Positions 48,494-56,188 of a stretch of DNA of 64,000 nt are shown here, piece after piece. Location of the stretch: assembly GCA_015067945.1 (NCBI GenBank), contig SVLM01000003.1:1-64000 (forward strand). Direction: 5' to 3'. The notes under the pieces are model-generated. The model did not search any database, was not told the origin of the DNA, and worked only from the letters and a program-made list of their open reading frames with translations. The position numbers were made by a program, and so were the translations under genes. Position 1 is the stretch's first letter, and every line of letters starts with the position of its first letter. Origin of the DNA: Oscillospiraceae bacterium (GTDB lineage Bacteria > Bacillota > Clostridia > Oscillospirales > Oscillospiraceae).

Positions 48494-48694
48494 TTACTTG
48501 ATACCAAATCTCTTGTTGAACCGATCAACGCGTCCACCGGTGTCAACCAGCTTCTGCTTGCCGGTATAGAAAGGGTGGCACTTGGAGCAGATTTCAACAC
48601 GGATGTCCTTCTTGGTGGAACCAGTCGTAAAGACGTTGCCACAAGCACAGCGGATGGTAGTCTGTTCGTAGTTGGGATGGATGCCTTCTCTCAT
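48494..48694 (-). CDS. rpmE: Ribosomal protein L31, zinc-binding form
   Basis: The 66-residue protein [20 protein letters not shown]...[14 protein letters not shown] carries the CxC and CxxC zinc ligands of C+ L31. ATG 48694 follows GAGGTG by 8 bases; the upstream GTG is not needed. It has a single-gene transcript with its own promoter and terminator. Confidence 0.96.
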   Translation of the reverse strand: MREGIHPNYEQTTIRCACGNVFTTGSTKKDIRVEICSKCHPFYTGKQKLVDTGGRVDRFNKRFGIK

Positions 48695-48760
48695 TTCGTT
48701 CACCTCTTTCTTATCATGTAAAAGGGCATAATTACCCTAAGCAATTTCAATCGCTCGGCT

Positions 48761-48789
48761 ATTGTAGCATACTCAAACACAGAATGCAA
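48761..48789 (-). promoter_or_regulatory. Promoter of rpmE
   Basis: TTGCAT, 17 bases, TACAAT on the minus strand. Confidence 0.7.
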
Positions 48790-48836
48790 GCCTTTTTTTC
48801 AGTTTTTTCAAAAAAGTGCGGATATTTTTGATTACT

Positions 48837-50060
48837 TTAGAACGCCCAGTTGCCATTGCGGAAAATGGGAACAATTTTTCCATCAGCACAAAGTGCGTCG
48901 ATGTTCATAGTATCACAGCCGATCATGAAATCCACATGGATCATGGAGTCATTGATACCCAGATCCTGGCACTCCTTCAGGGTCTTGTTGTGATGATCCC
49001 GAATCGTATCAGCAAAACCTGCACCCACTGCCAGATGGCAGGCAGCATTTTCATCAAACAGTGTTTCATAGAACAGCAGGCCGCTCTCGGCAATGGGACT
49101 TGCCTGGGGCACCAAAGCACACTCACCCAGGTAACCTGCACCCTCGTCCATGGTCAGCATGGTGTTCAGCAACTCCTCACCCTTCTCGGCCTTTGCTTCC
49201 ACAGCCTTGCCGTTTTCAAAGCGGATATAAAAATTATCGATCAGCTGGCCCTGATAGGAAAGAGGCTTGGTGGAGTAGACAATACCCTCTGCCTTGCCCT
49301 TCATGGGAGAAATAAAGCACTCCTCAGTGGGGATATTGGGATTGAAGAAAATACCCTGACGGGAGACCTCACCGCCGCCGCAGAAAATGGCTTCGGGAAT
49401 CATACCAACTGTCAGATCGGTACCGTTTTCGGCAGTATAGTGCAACGACTCGATGCCCAGACCGTTCAGATGCTCACAACGCTGCTTCAAATCTGCGTTA
49501 TGCTCCTCCCATGCCTTCACGGGATCTTCGTTGACCCGGGAAGTGGACAGAATGGCTTCCCACAGCTTCTCGATGGCTACGCTGGAACGAAGGCCGGGGA
49601 ACACCTTCTTTGCCCATGCCTTGCCGGGTACAGCAGCGATGCACCACTGCTGCTTGCCGTCGCGGTCATCGATATAGGGCTTCAGGATGGGATAGGACAT
49701 CTTACGGGCCTTTGCCATCTTGGCAATATTCACACCCTTCAGGCCATCGGGATCCTCGGAAACCAGATGAATCCGGGCGGGCAAAACATCACAGTAATGC
49801 TGCTGACGGGCCTTTTGCCACTCAGGAACAGTACCCATGGTGGTAACGGACTGGTAGCGGGTATGCAGCTTGGTCAGCGGATCGTAGTTCCACTCAACGA
49901 TAACCTTCTTGGCCTTGGCCTTGTAAGCTTCCTCCACAACCATGGCAACAAATTCCGGCTGATCCAGGCCGGCATAGACCATAACCTCCTGGCCCTTTTG
50001 CACGTTAATACCGCAGCGGACGATGAGTCGGGCGTACTCTCTGAGAACAGATTTTTTCAT
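48837..50060 (-). CDS. M29-family aminopeptidase
   Basis: A 407-residue metallo-aminopeptidase of the AmpS/PepS type. The start SVLREYARLIVRCGINVQKG and the metal region (GIESLHYTAENGTDLTVGM, IFFNPNIPTEECFISPMKGK, KGEELLNTMLTMDEGAGYLG, ETLFDENAACHLAVG, SMIHVDFMIG) are typical, with Glu, His and Asp ligands. It removes N-terminal residues from peptides in the cytosol. Its own promoter is present upstream. GGAG is 9 bases before the ATG. Confidence 0.94.
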   Translation of the reverse strand: MKKSVLREYARLIVRCGINVQKGQEVMVYAGLDQPEFVAMVVEEAYKAKAKKVIVEWNYDPLTKLHTRYQSVTTMGTVPEWQKARQQHYCDVLPARIHLVSEDPDGLKGVNIAKMAKARKMSYPILKPYIDDRDGKQQWCIAAVPGKAWAKKVFPGLRSSVAIEKLWEAILSTSRVNEDPVKAWEEHNADLKQRCEHLNGLGIESLHYTAENGTDLTVGMIPEAIFCGGGEVSRQGIFFNPNIPTEECFISPMKGKAEGIVYSTKPLSYQGQLIDNFYIRFENGKAVEAKAEKGEELLNTMLTMDEGAGYLGECALVPQASPIAESGLLFYETLFDENAACHLAVGAGFADTIRDHHNKTLKECQDLGINDSMIHVDFMIGCDTMNIDALCADGKIVPIFRNGNWAF

Positions 50061-50090
50061 TGCATTTTGCTCCTTTTTGAAGTTTTATCC

Positions 50091-50119
50091 ATTTTAGCAG
50101 ATAATCATTCTTTCGTCAA
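50091..50119 (-). promoter_or_regulatory. Promoter of the aminopeptidase
   Basis: TTGACG, 17 bases, TAAAAT on the minus strand. Confidence 0.7.
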
Positions 50120-50125
50120 TCGCTG

Positions 50126-50154
50126 TTGCAATCTTTTACAACTTGGGATATAAT
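50126..50154 (+). promoter_or_regulatory. Promoter of the homocysteine methyltransferase
   Basis: TTGCAA, 17 bases, TATAAT; it is divergent from the aminopeptidase promoter and only 6 bases away. Confidence 0.75.
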
Positions 50155-50188
50155 CATAACACAATTTCTGCAACACAGGTGATCCTAT

Positions 50189-51058
50189 ATGCTTACCAAA
50201 GAGCAATTGCACAACAAAATAGCGGCAGGACTCCGATATTTGGACGGTGCCACCGGCTCCAATCTGCAAAAGGCAGGTATGCCCAAGGGCTGCTGCACGG
50301 AAAAGTGGGTGTTGGAGCATCCTGATGCTCTGACGCAGCTACAGCGGCAGTACGCCGATGCCGGCTGCCAGATTCTCTATGCTCCTACCTTTCAGGCACA
50401 GCCCATTGCCTTGGAGCGTGTCGGTTTAGCCGAACAGACAGAGGCCGTCAACGCAAAATTGGTCAGCCTGAGCAAGGACGCTGCACCGCAATGTCTGATC
50501 GCCGGTGATCTGACCACCCTGGCAGCCTTTACAGACAGCTATGATCCGGACAAATTCGATCTGCTGGTGGAAAACTACCGGCGGCAAATACGCGGACTCA
50601 TTGATGGCGGAGCAGATCTTTTGGTTGCAGAAACGCTGATGTACCCCCAGGAAGCAGAGGCAATCCTGACAGCTGCTGAGCTGGAGCAGGCCGGTGCGGT
50701 AATGTACAGCTTTGTCATGACCCCCGACGCCGCCTTATTCTCCGGAGCAGAGGTTGGGCCGATCCTCCGGGAATTGGAGCAGGCTGGTGCTGCCGCTGTT
50801 GGCTTTAACTGCGTAGCCGCCGACAGCATGACCCCCTATCTTGTCAGCAAATTGCGTCGTTATATCAAAGGGCCGCTGCTGTGCAAGCCAAACGCAGGCA
50901 TTCCCGTCATCGGCGATAACGGTACTGTTCGGTATGACATGGACATTGCAGAATTTGTGGATATCCAGCGGCAATGCCTGCAAAACGGTGCGACCCTGCT
51001 GGGCGGCTGCTGCGGCACTGACCCGGACTTCATGGCACATATGATTAATGCTCTATAA
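50189..51058 (+). CDS. Homocysteine S-methyltransferase-family protein
   Basis: The 289-residue barrel has YLDGATGSNLQKAGMPKG and the zinc cysteines in VGFNCVAADS and LLGGCCGTDPDF. It matches the Hcy-binding domain of MetH and the stand-alone MmuM/BhmT type enzymes. It may use S-methylmethionine or serve as the first module of a split methionine synthase; the other MetH domains are not in the window. AGGTGATC is the ribosome site. A hairpin follows. Confidence 0.9.
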   Translation: MLTKEQLHNKIAAGLRYLDGATGSNLQKAGMPKGCCTEKWVLEHPDALTQLQRQYADAGCQILYAPTFQAQPIALERVGLAEQTEAVNAKLVSLSKDAAPQCLIAGDLTTLAAFTDSYDPDKFDLLVENYRRQIRGLIDGGADLLVAETLMYPQEAEAILTAAELEQAGAVMYSFVMTPDAALFSGAEVGPILRELEQAGAAAVGFNCVAADSMTPYLVSKLRRYIKGPLLCKPNAGIPVIGDNGTVRYDMDIAEFVDIQRQCLQNGATLLGGCCGTDPDFMAHMINAL

Positions 51059-51064
51059 ACAGCA

Positions 51065-51094
51065 ACAGCAGCATCCAAAGCAGGATGCTGCTGT
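51065..51094 (+). terminator. Hairpin after the homocysteine methyltransferase
   Basis: A perfect 12-bp stem with a 6-base loop, followed by CTTGTTGT; the T run is weak. Confidence 0.65.
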
Positions 51095-51156
51095 CTTGTT
51101 GTATAGTGATCCGCAGTCAGGGAAATATATCCTTAAACAAGGACTTATCCCTCTCG

Positions 51157-51252
51157 TTATGCTCCCAGCATAGCCAGCGGCATTGCAATAATGCCCAGCA
51201 AAATAATGGCACAAAGCACTATTACGATTATGCGAATGGTTTCCTTGCTCAT
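51157..51252 (-). CDS. Candidate 31-residue single-span membrane peptide
   Basis: Reading the minus strand from ATG 51252 gives MSKETIRIIVIVLC, then AIILLGIIAMPLAMLGA and a stop. It is a charged head followed by one hydrophobic helix, the usual look of small bacterial membrane peptides. A promoter (TGGACA, 18 bases, TATAAT) stands about 35 bases upstream. The ribosome site is only GGAAGGA, 11 bases away. It occupies an otherwise empty 360-base gap. Conservation would decide whether it is real. Confidence 0.5.
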   Translation of the reverse strand: MSKETIRIIVIVLCAIILLGIIAMPLAMLGA

Positions 51253-51285
51253 TGTACATCCGTTCCTTCCAATTGTTCTGACCGG

Positions 51286-51315
51286 ATTATATCATATCCT
51301 TTTACCAATTGTCCA
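51286..51315 (-). promoter_or_regulatory. Promoter of the 31-residue peptide
   Basis: TGGACA (51315-51310), 18 bases, TATAAT (51291-51286) on the minus strand. Confidence 0.55.
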
Positions 51316-51356
51316 CTGTTTCTGAAAATAATATTTTTTGTCATAAGAAATCCCTA

Positions 51357-51385
51357 TTGCAAAGATTACGTCGAAGCTTTATAAT
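51357..51385 (+). promoter_or_regulatory. Promoter of the deacetylase-like gene
   Basis: TTGCAA, 17 bases, TATAAT, about 38 bases before the chosen ATG. Confidence 0.75.
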
Positions 51386-51422
51386 ATAGGTATCAAGCAA
51401 CATGCATAAAGGAGGAAATAAT

Positions 51423-52907
51423 ATGCCCGGAATGTTCGAGCACTCCAACAAGAATCGGCGTAAGCCATCCAAATTCGAGCGGTTCATGTCCCGCTATTTC
51501 CCGTCCATCTGCCTTGTGGTTCTTGCAGTGATCTGTATCGTGGCCGTGATGGCTACCATACAAACCATCACAAACACATTGAACAGCAATCCCACCGACC
51601 CGGTACAAATGGAAAGTACCCCCTCTAACGGCACCGATCCCACAGGCGGTTCCACACCGACCACTCCCACCGATCCTGCACTGCCCGCAGAGCTTGTGAC
51701 TTTGATGAAGAACGCAGATTTCATCGCAGCCGGCTACGACTATACCAAGGCCATCGAGATGCTGAAGGCCTACCCTGGCTACGAGAGCATCAAAGAGGTC
51801 AACGACAAGATCACAGAGTACACCACTGCGGACAGCCATCTGGTGTCCTACAGCGATATGGACAATATCACTCATATCTTCTTCCACTCTCTGATCGTGG
51901 ATAACAAGCGTGCCTTTGACGGAGACGAGGATTCCGCCGGTTACAATCTGTATATGGCCACCATTTCCGAGTTCAACAAGATCATGGAACAGATGTACGA
52001 GCGTGGCTATGTGCTGGTCTCCCCCTACGACATCGCCTACGAAACCACCGATGCCTCCGGCAAGACCATTTTCACCTACGGTAACATCCGCCTTCCCGAG
52101 GGCAAAAAGCCCTTCCTGCTAAGCCAGGACGATGTGAACTACTACAGCTACATGATCGGCACCGGTGACGGCAAGAACGAGACTCCCATCTTTGCCGGAA
52201 CCAAGGGCGACGGCTTTGCCAGCAAGATCGTCATCGGTGAGGACGGCTTCCCCACCTGCGAATATATGGACGCCCAAGGCAATGTCCTTTACGGCGATTA
52301 CGACCTGGTTCCTCTGCTAGAAAAGTTCATTCAGGAGCACCCCGATTTCTCCTACCACGGTGCAAGAGCCATGCTGGGTGTAACCGGCTACGAGGGTGTG
52401 CTGGGCTACCGAACCAAGCCTTCCTACGCCAACACCATTGGTAAAGAAGCCTGGGAAAAAGAAGTGGAAGAAGCCAAGAAGGTCGCTGAGTGCCTGAAAG
52501 AACACGGTTGGCTGCTGGTCAGCCACTCCTACGGCCACCCCGCTTACGGCAATCTGACCGCTTCCCGGGTGGAAGCTGACTCCCAGAAATGGGAAGAAAC
52601 CTGCGAATATATTGTCGGCGAGACAGATATCATTCTTTATCCCCACGGCTCCGATATCAACGGCCCCAGCAAGTACACCATGAGCAACGAAAAGTTCAAG
52701 GCTCTGTACGAAGACGGCTACCGCTACTTCTTCAATGTGGACTCCAAGGTTGCCTGGATTCAGATCGGTGAGAACTACTTCCGCGGAGGCCGAAGAAATA
52801 TTGACGGCTACCGGATGTACCACTACCCGGAAAAACTGGAAGATCTGTTTGATGTCAGCGAAGTCTTTGACCCCGACAGACCCACTCCCGTGCCTACAAT
52901 CGGATAA
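51423..52907 (+). CDS. Membrane-anchored polysaccharide deacetylase-like protein
   Basis: An N-terminal anchor (SRYFPSICLVVLAVICIVAV, then MATIQT) is followed by a Ser/Thr/Pro linker (TDPVQMESTPSNGTDPTGG). The large extracellular domain shows the NodB-like strand PFLLSQDDVNYYSYM with two Asp, later LLVSHSYGHPAYGN and ILYPHGSDINGPSKY. The metal triad seems to be Asp and two His, so it may deacetylate a wall polymer, but the fold is divergent and the substrate unknown. The start with GGAGGAAATA is taken; the longer frame from 51402 lacks a site. Its terminator is at 52917. Confidence 0.82.
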   Translation: MPGMFEHSNKNRRKPSKFERFMSRYFPSICLVVLAVICIVAVMATIQTITNTLNSNPTDPVQMESTPSNGTDPTGGSTPTTPTDPALPAELVTLMKNADFIAAGYDYTKAIEMLKAYPGYESIKEVNDKITEYTTADSHLVSYSDMDNITHIFFHSLIVDNKRAFDGDEDSAGYNLYMATISEFNKIMEQMYERGYVLVSPYDIAYETTDASGKTIFTYGNIRLPEGKKPFLLSQDDVNYYSYMIGTGDGKNETPIFAGTKGDGFASKIVIGEDGFPTCEYMDAQGNVLYGDYDLVPLLEKFIQEHPDFSYHGARAMLGVTGYEGVLGYRTKPSYANTIGKEAWEKEVEEAKKVAECLKEHGWLLVSHSYGHPAYGNLTASRVEADSQKWEETCEYIVGETDIILYPHGSDINGPSKYTMSNEKFKALYEDGYRYFFNVDSKVAWIQIGENYFRGGRRNIDGYRMYHYPEKLEDLFDVSEVFDPDRPTPVPTIG

Positions 52908-52916
52908 GTACAATAG

Positions 52917-52947
52917 AACCCGGCTGCTTTCCGCAGCCGGGTTTTTC
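52917..52947. terminator. Terminator between the deacetylase-like gene and recR
   Basis: An 11-bp GC-rich stem with a 5-base loop and a T run on the plus side; it is weaker for the minus direction. Confidence 0.85.
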
Positions 52948-52954
52948 ATTGTAT

Positions 52955-53554
52955 TCAGATCTCCTGTCTGCCCTCCAGAGCACGGGAAATGGTCACCTCA
53001 TCGGTGTATTCCAGCTGTCCTCCAACGGGTACACCGTAGGCAAGTCTTGTCACCTTGACCTCCATAGGCCGCAGCAAACGGGAAATATACATAGCCGTCG
53101 CTTCACCCTCTGTATCGGGATTGGTGGCCATAATGACCTCACGGACGTCACCGGCACCCACACGCATCAGCAGTTCCCGGATCTTGATATCGTCCTGAGT
53201 CACATGATTCAGTGGTGAGATCACACCGTGAAGCACATGGTAAACACCGTTGAACTCTCGGCTCCGCTCCATGGCGATCACATCCCGGGGTTCTGCCACC
53301 ACGCATATGACACTCTTGTCCCGGAGGTCATCATCACAGATCGGACACAGTTCCCGATCCGTCAGATTTTGACACACCGGGCAAGTATGCACTGTCCGCT
53401 TGGCCTCCATAATGGCATCAGCAAAGCTCTGTGCCTCGTCGGTAGGCAGGCTCAACACATGAAACGCCAGCCGCTGGGCGGTTTTACCGCCAATGCCCGG
53501 CAATCTGGCAAACTGATCTGCCAGCTCTTGCAACGCCGCAGGAAAGTACTGCAT
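52955..53554 (-). CDS. recR: Recombination protein RecR
   Basis: Acts with RecF and RecO in gap repair. It has an N-terminal HhH (ADQFARLPGIGGKTAQRLAF), the zinc site CPVCQNLTDRELCPICDD, and the TOPRIM part (SVICVVAEPRDVIAMERS, REVIMATNPDTEGEATAMYI). The 199 residues match. Its ATG overlaps the last base of ybaB. The recR-ybaB-dnaX order is conserved in Firmicutes. Confidence 0.97.
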   Translation of the reverse strand: MQYFPAALQELADQFARLPGIGGKTAQRLAFHVLSLPTDEAQSFADAIMEAKRTVHTCPVCQNLTDRELCPICDDDLRDKSVICVVAEPRDVIAMERSREFNGVYHVLHGVISPLNHVTQDDIKIRELLMRVGAGDVREVIMATNPDTEGEATAMYISRLLRPMEVKVTRLAYGVPVGGQLEYTDEVTISRALEGRQEI

Positions 53555-53898
53555 CAGAACAAACCACCCAGATTCATACCGCCGGTCAGACGGGACATAC
53601 TATTTGCCGCATCCGTGTCAGCCGCACGCATGGCCTCATTGACGGCAGCCATGATCATATCCTGTAGCATTTCCACATCATCGGGATCCACTGCTTCGGG
53701 CTTGATCTGCATATCCACAAGCTCATGCTTGCCGTTGACAGTTGCAGTGACCATACCGCCACCTGCACTGGCAGAGTAGGTCTTGGTCTCCTGCTCCTGC
53801 TGCATACGGATCAGCTCCTGCTGCATCTTCTGAGCCTGCTTCATCATTGCGGCCTGATTCATTCCGCCGGGCATACCCCGGAAATTACTCTTTGCCAT
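53554..53898 (-). CDS. ybaB: YbaB/EbfC-family nucleoid-associated protein
   Basis: A 114-residue dimeric DNA-binding protein. It has an N-terminal Met/Gln-rich helix (MNQAAMMKQAQKMQQELIRM), then SASAGGGMVTATVNGKHELV and DPDDVEMLQDMIMAAVNEA. It lies between dnaX and recR, its usual place. AAGGAG precedes the ATG. Confidence 0.96.
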   Translation of the reverse strand: MAKSNFRGMPGGMNQAAMMKQAQKMQQELIRMQQEQETKTYSASAGGGMVTATVNGKHELVDMQIKPEAVDPDDVEMLQDMIMAAVNEAMRAADTDAANSMSRLTGGMNLGGLF

Positions 53899-53909
53899 AG
53901 AAATTCTCC

Positions 53910-55535
53910 TTATTCCTTAATCGTTACAATATCACTATGTTCTCTGCCAAAACGCATCAGCCGCTCAAGCTGGGCATTGGTAGACGGTTTCTGTGCCGCA
54001 TCTACGGCCTTGGCAACAACCGGTCTGCCCAAAATGGCGGATGCCTTTCTGGAAACCAAGGACAAAACCTCCGGCTTGTCCAACTCGCCCAGAATAAACT
54101 TATTACACCGAAGAATGACACAATCTCCCATCAGTTGGCAGGAAAGCATATCGTTCTGCTTAGCCGAAAAGAAGCCATTGAGCGGCGGTTTCAGCTCCTG
54201 CCGCACAGCAGCAGACAAATCCGTCCAAAAGCCGGGAGAAGCCTGTTCAGGCTCCGGCTGTGCGTTGGATGTGGGTTCTTCCTGCACCGGCGGTGCGTCC
54301 TCATCGGTAGGCACGGGAGGTATCTCGATTTCCGGTTCCGCTTGTGCCGGAGCTGCCGGCTTGGCAGGAGCCGTAAAATCACCGCTGTCCAGACGCTCTT
54401 CCAACCGGGTCAGCCGGGCATTGATCGCCTGAGCATCCAATTGCAGCTTGGGCTGGCACATGGTCAAAATGCAAAGCTCCGCATCCAGTCTGCGGCTTGC
54501 ATTGCGGGTAAAGCCGGCCATAGTCTCTTCTAACAAAGTCATGTTCCGAATCAGCTCTCCGGCAGAGAACCGGTTAGCCAATCGGGAAACCTCCGTATCG
54601 GCAGCCACACCGGAAAGCATGGTAATGCCACTGTCCGGGGCAGTTTTCAAAATCAACAGATCCCGGGTCAGGCAAGCCAGCTCATCCAGCAAAGCACCCA
54701 AGTCCTTCCCGTCTGCATACAACCGGTTAAAAAGTGCCAGAGCACGGGTTGCATCCCGGTCGGCAACATAACCCATCAATTCCCCTGCCTTCTGCTCACC
54801 GGCGATACCCAGACAAGCATACACACGCTCTGCAGACAATTCACCGGCGGTTGCGGAGGCACACTGATCCAAAAGGCTCAAGGCATCACGCATACCGCCG
54901 TCCGCCATACGGGCAAGGACGCGGGCAGCTCCGTCGTCTAAGTCGATTTTTTCCTGATAGGCCACATACTGCAGCCGCTCAACGATATCCTCCTGACTGA
55001 TCCGACGGAAAGAAAACCGCTGGCAACGGGACAAAATAGTGGCCGGTACCTTGTGCAGCTCCGTGGTAGCAAGGATGAACAGCAGATGCTCCGGTGGCTC
55101 TTCAATGATCTTCAGCAGGGCATTGAAGGCGGAAATAGAGAGCATATGCACCTCGTCGATGATGTACACACGCATCTTCACCTGAGAAGGCGTATACACC
55201 GCATCATCCCGCAGACCACGGACATTATCTACGCCATTGTTGGAGGCAGCATCGATCTCCAGTACATCCATGCAAGCACCGGAATCAATAGACCGGCAGG
55301 CCTCACAGCAATTACAGGGATTGCCGTCCTTGGGATTCTGGCAGTTCACCGCCTTGGCCAAAATTTTGGCACAGCTGGTCTTGCCCGTTCCCCGGGAGCC
55401 GGTAAATAAATACGCATGGCTCATCTTACCACTGATGATTTGGGTCTTCAGGGTTTGTGTAACCGCCATCTGACCGGACACGTCATCAAAGGTCTGAGGA
55501 CGATATTTTCTGTATAATGCTTGATATGCAGACAT
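53910..55535 (-). CDS. dnaX: DNA polymerase III subunits gamma/tau
   Basis: Clamp-loader ATPase: YRPQTFDDVSGQMAVTQTL, P-loop LFTGSRGTGKTSCAKIL, the zinc module CQNPKDGNPCNCCEAC, YIIDEVHMLSISAFNALLK and sensor SRCQRFSFRR. Domain III and a Pro/Glu-rich linker (PEIEIPPVPTDEDAPP) are followed by a C-terminal tau-like domain. ATG 55535 has AGGAGG 6 bases away; the longer start in the SRP RNA end is rejected. No slippery programmed frameshift was noticed. It has the SRP RNA gene directly upstream. Confidence 0.96.
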   Translation of the reverse strand: MSAYQALYRKYRPQTFDDVSGQMAVTQTLKTQIISGKMSHAYLFTGSRGTGKTSCAKILAKAVNCQNPKDGNPCNCCEACRSIDSGACMDVLEIDAASNNGVDNVRGLRDDAVYTPSQVKMRVYIIDEVHMLSISAFNALLKIIEEPPEHLLFILATTELHKVPATILSRCQRFSFRRISQEDIVERLQYVAYQEKIDLDDGAARVLARMADGGMRDALSLLDQCASATAGELSAERVYACLGIAGEQKAGELMGYVADRDATRALALFNRLYADGKDLGALLDELACLTRDLLILKTAPDSGITMLSGVAADTEVSRLANRFSAGELIRNMTLLEETMAGFTRNASRRLDAELCILTMCQPKLQLDAQAINARLTRLEERLDSGDFTAPAKPAAPAQAEPEIEIPPVPTDEDAPPVQEEPTSNAQPEPEQASPGFWTDLSAAVRQELKPPLNGFFSAKQNDMLSCQLMGDCVILRCNKFILGELDKPEVLSLVSRKASAILGRPVVAKAVDAAQKPSTNAQLERLMRFGREHSDIVTIKE

Positions 55536-55564
55536 ATGCTTCCTCCTTTCGCAACTCATAACAA

Positions 55565-55866
55565 GACCGGCTCATAACAAGATCGCACACCCACATTTGA
55601 ACCTGCTGAATACCCGGTTGCTGTGCAGCCAGCTCGGGAACGGCAACCCCGCGGCACACGCTCAGATCCGCTTAATGCTGCTTGGTTCCCCACCTGACAT
55701 GGTTCACGGGAGAACGTTGCGCAGGACCAATCCTTCAACGCCGCTTACGCAGTCCTGACGGTACTCAGACAAGCCCGGGTGTGGGAATTCATCCCTGCTG
55801 TAGCGGATTGCAGGCAACAGGGCACCGCTATCTCCCCGACTAGTGCGACCTTGTTATAAGCCGGTC
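55565..55866 (-). ncRNA. ffs: Signal recognition particle RNA, large bacterial type
   Basis: The minus strand carries the Alu-type start GGGGAGATAGCGGTGCCCTG and the domain IV signature GTCAGGTGGGGAACCAAGCA. The outermost helix GACCGGCTTATAACAAGG pairs with the 3' end CTTGTTATGAGCCGGTC, which sets approximate ends. It is a large SRP RNA with an Alu domain, as in Bacillus and Clostridium. Synteny with dnaX supports it. The exact ends after processing may lie inside this helix. Confidence 0.9.
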
Positions 55867-55892
55867 AGCCTAACAAGGCTATTTTGTTTTAC

Positions 55893-56114
55893 TTAGTTGA
55901 CCTTGGAATCGATGAAAGCAGCCAGCTCACGGAAGGTAGTGATATTCTGATTCTCCATATCCAGCTCAACACCCAGCTCGGACTCCAGATCCATGATCAT
56001 CTCAACAATGTCCAGAGAATCAATACCCAGACTTTCAAAGGTGCTGTCGGGAGTGATCTCCGCAGGATCCAGCTCCAGCTGCTTTGCAGCATAAGAAACG
56101 AGTTTTTCGTACAT
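55893..56114 (-). CDS. acpP: Acyl carrier protein
   Basis: The 73-residue four-helix carrier has TFESLGIDSLDIVEMIMD, whose Ser takes phosphopantetheine, within the usual acidic surface (DLESELGVELDMENQ). ATG 56114 follows GGAGG by 8 bases; the earlier start is not supported. Its promoter is at 56160. It sits alone, away from fab genes, so it may serve fatty acid synthesis or another acyl pathway. Confidence 0.94.
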   Translation of the reverse strand: MYEKLVSYAAKQLELDPAEITPDSTFESLGIDSLDIVEMIMDLESELGVELDMENQNITTFRELAAFIDSKVN

Positions 56115-56159
56115 GATATGTTCCTCCAATATATGTCTTAAAGGCATTGCTGTCCGTTT

Positions 56160-56188
56160 ATTCTAGTACAGCTGAGGCAGTTTGTCAA
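56160..56188 (-). promoter_or_regulatory. Promoter of acpP
   Basis: TTGACA, 17 bases, TAGAAT on the minus strand. Its -35 box overlaps the stop codon of the upstream flavoprotein gene. Confidence 0.75.
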
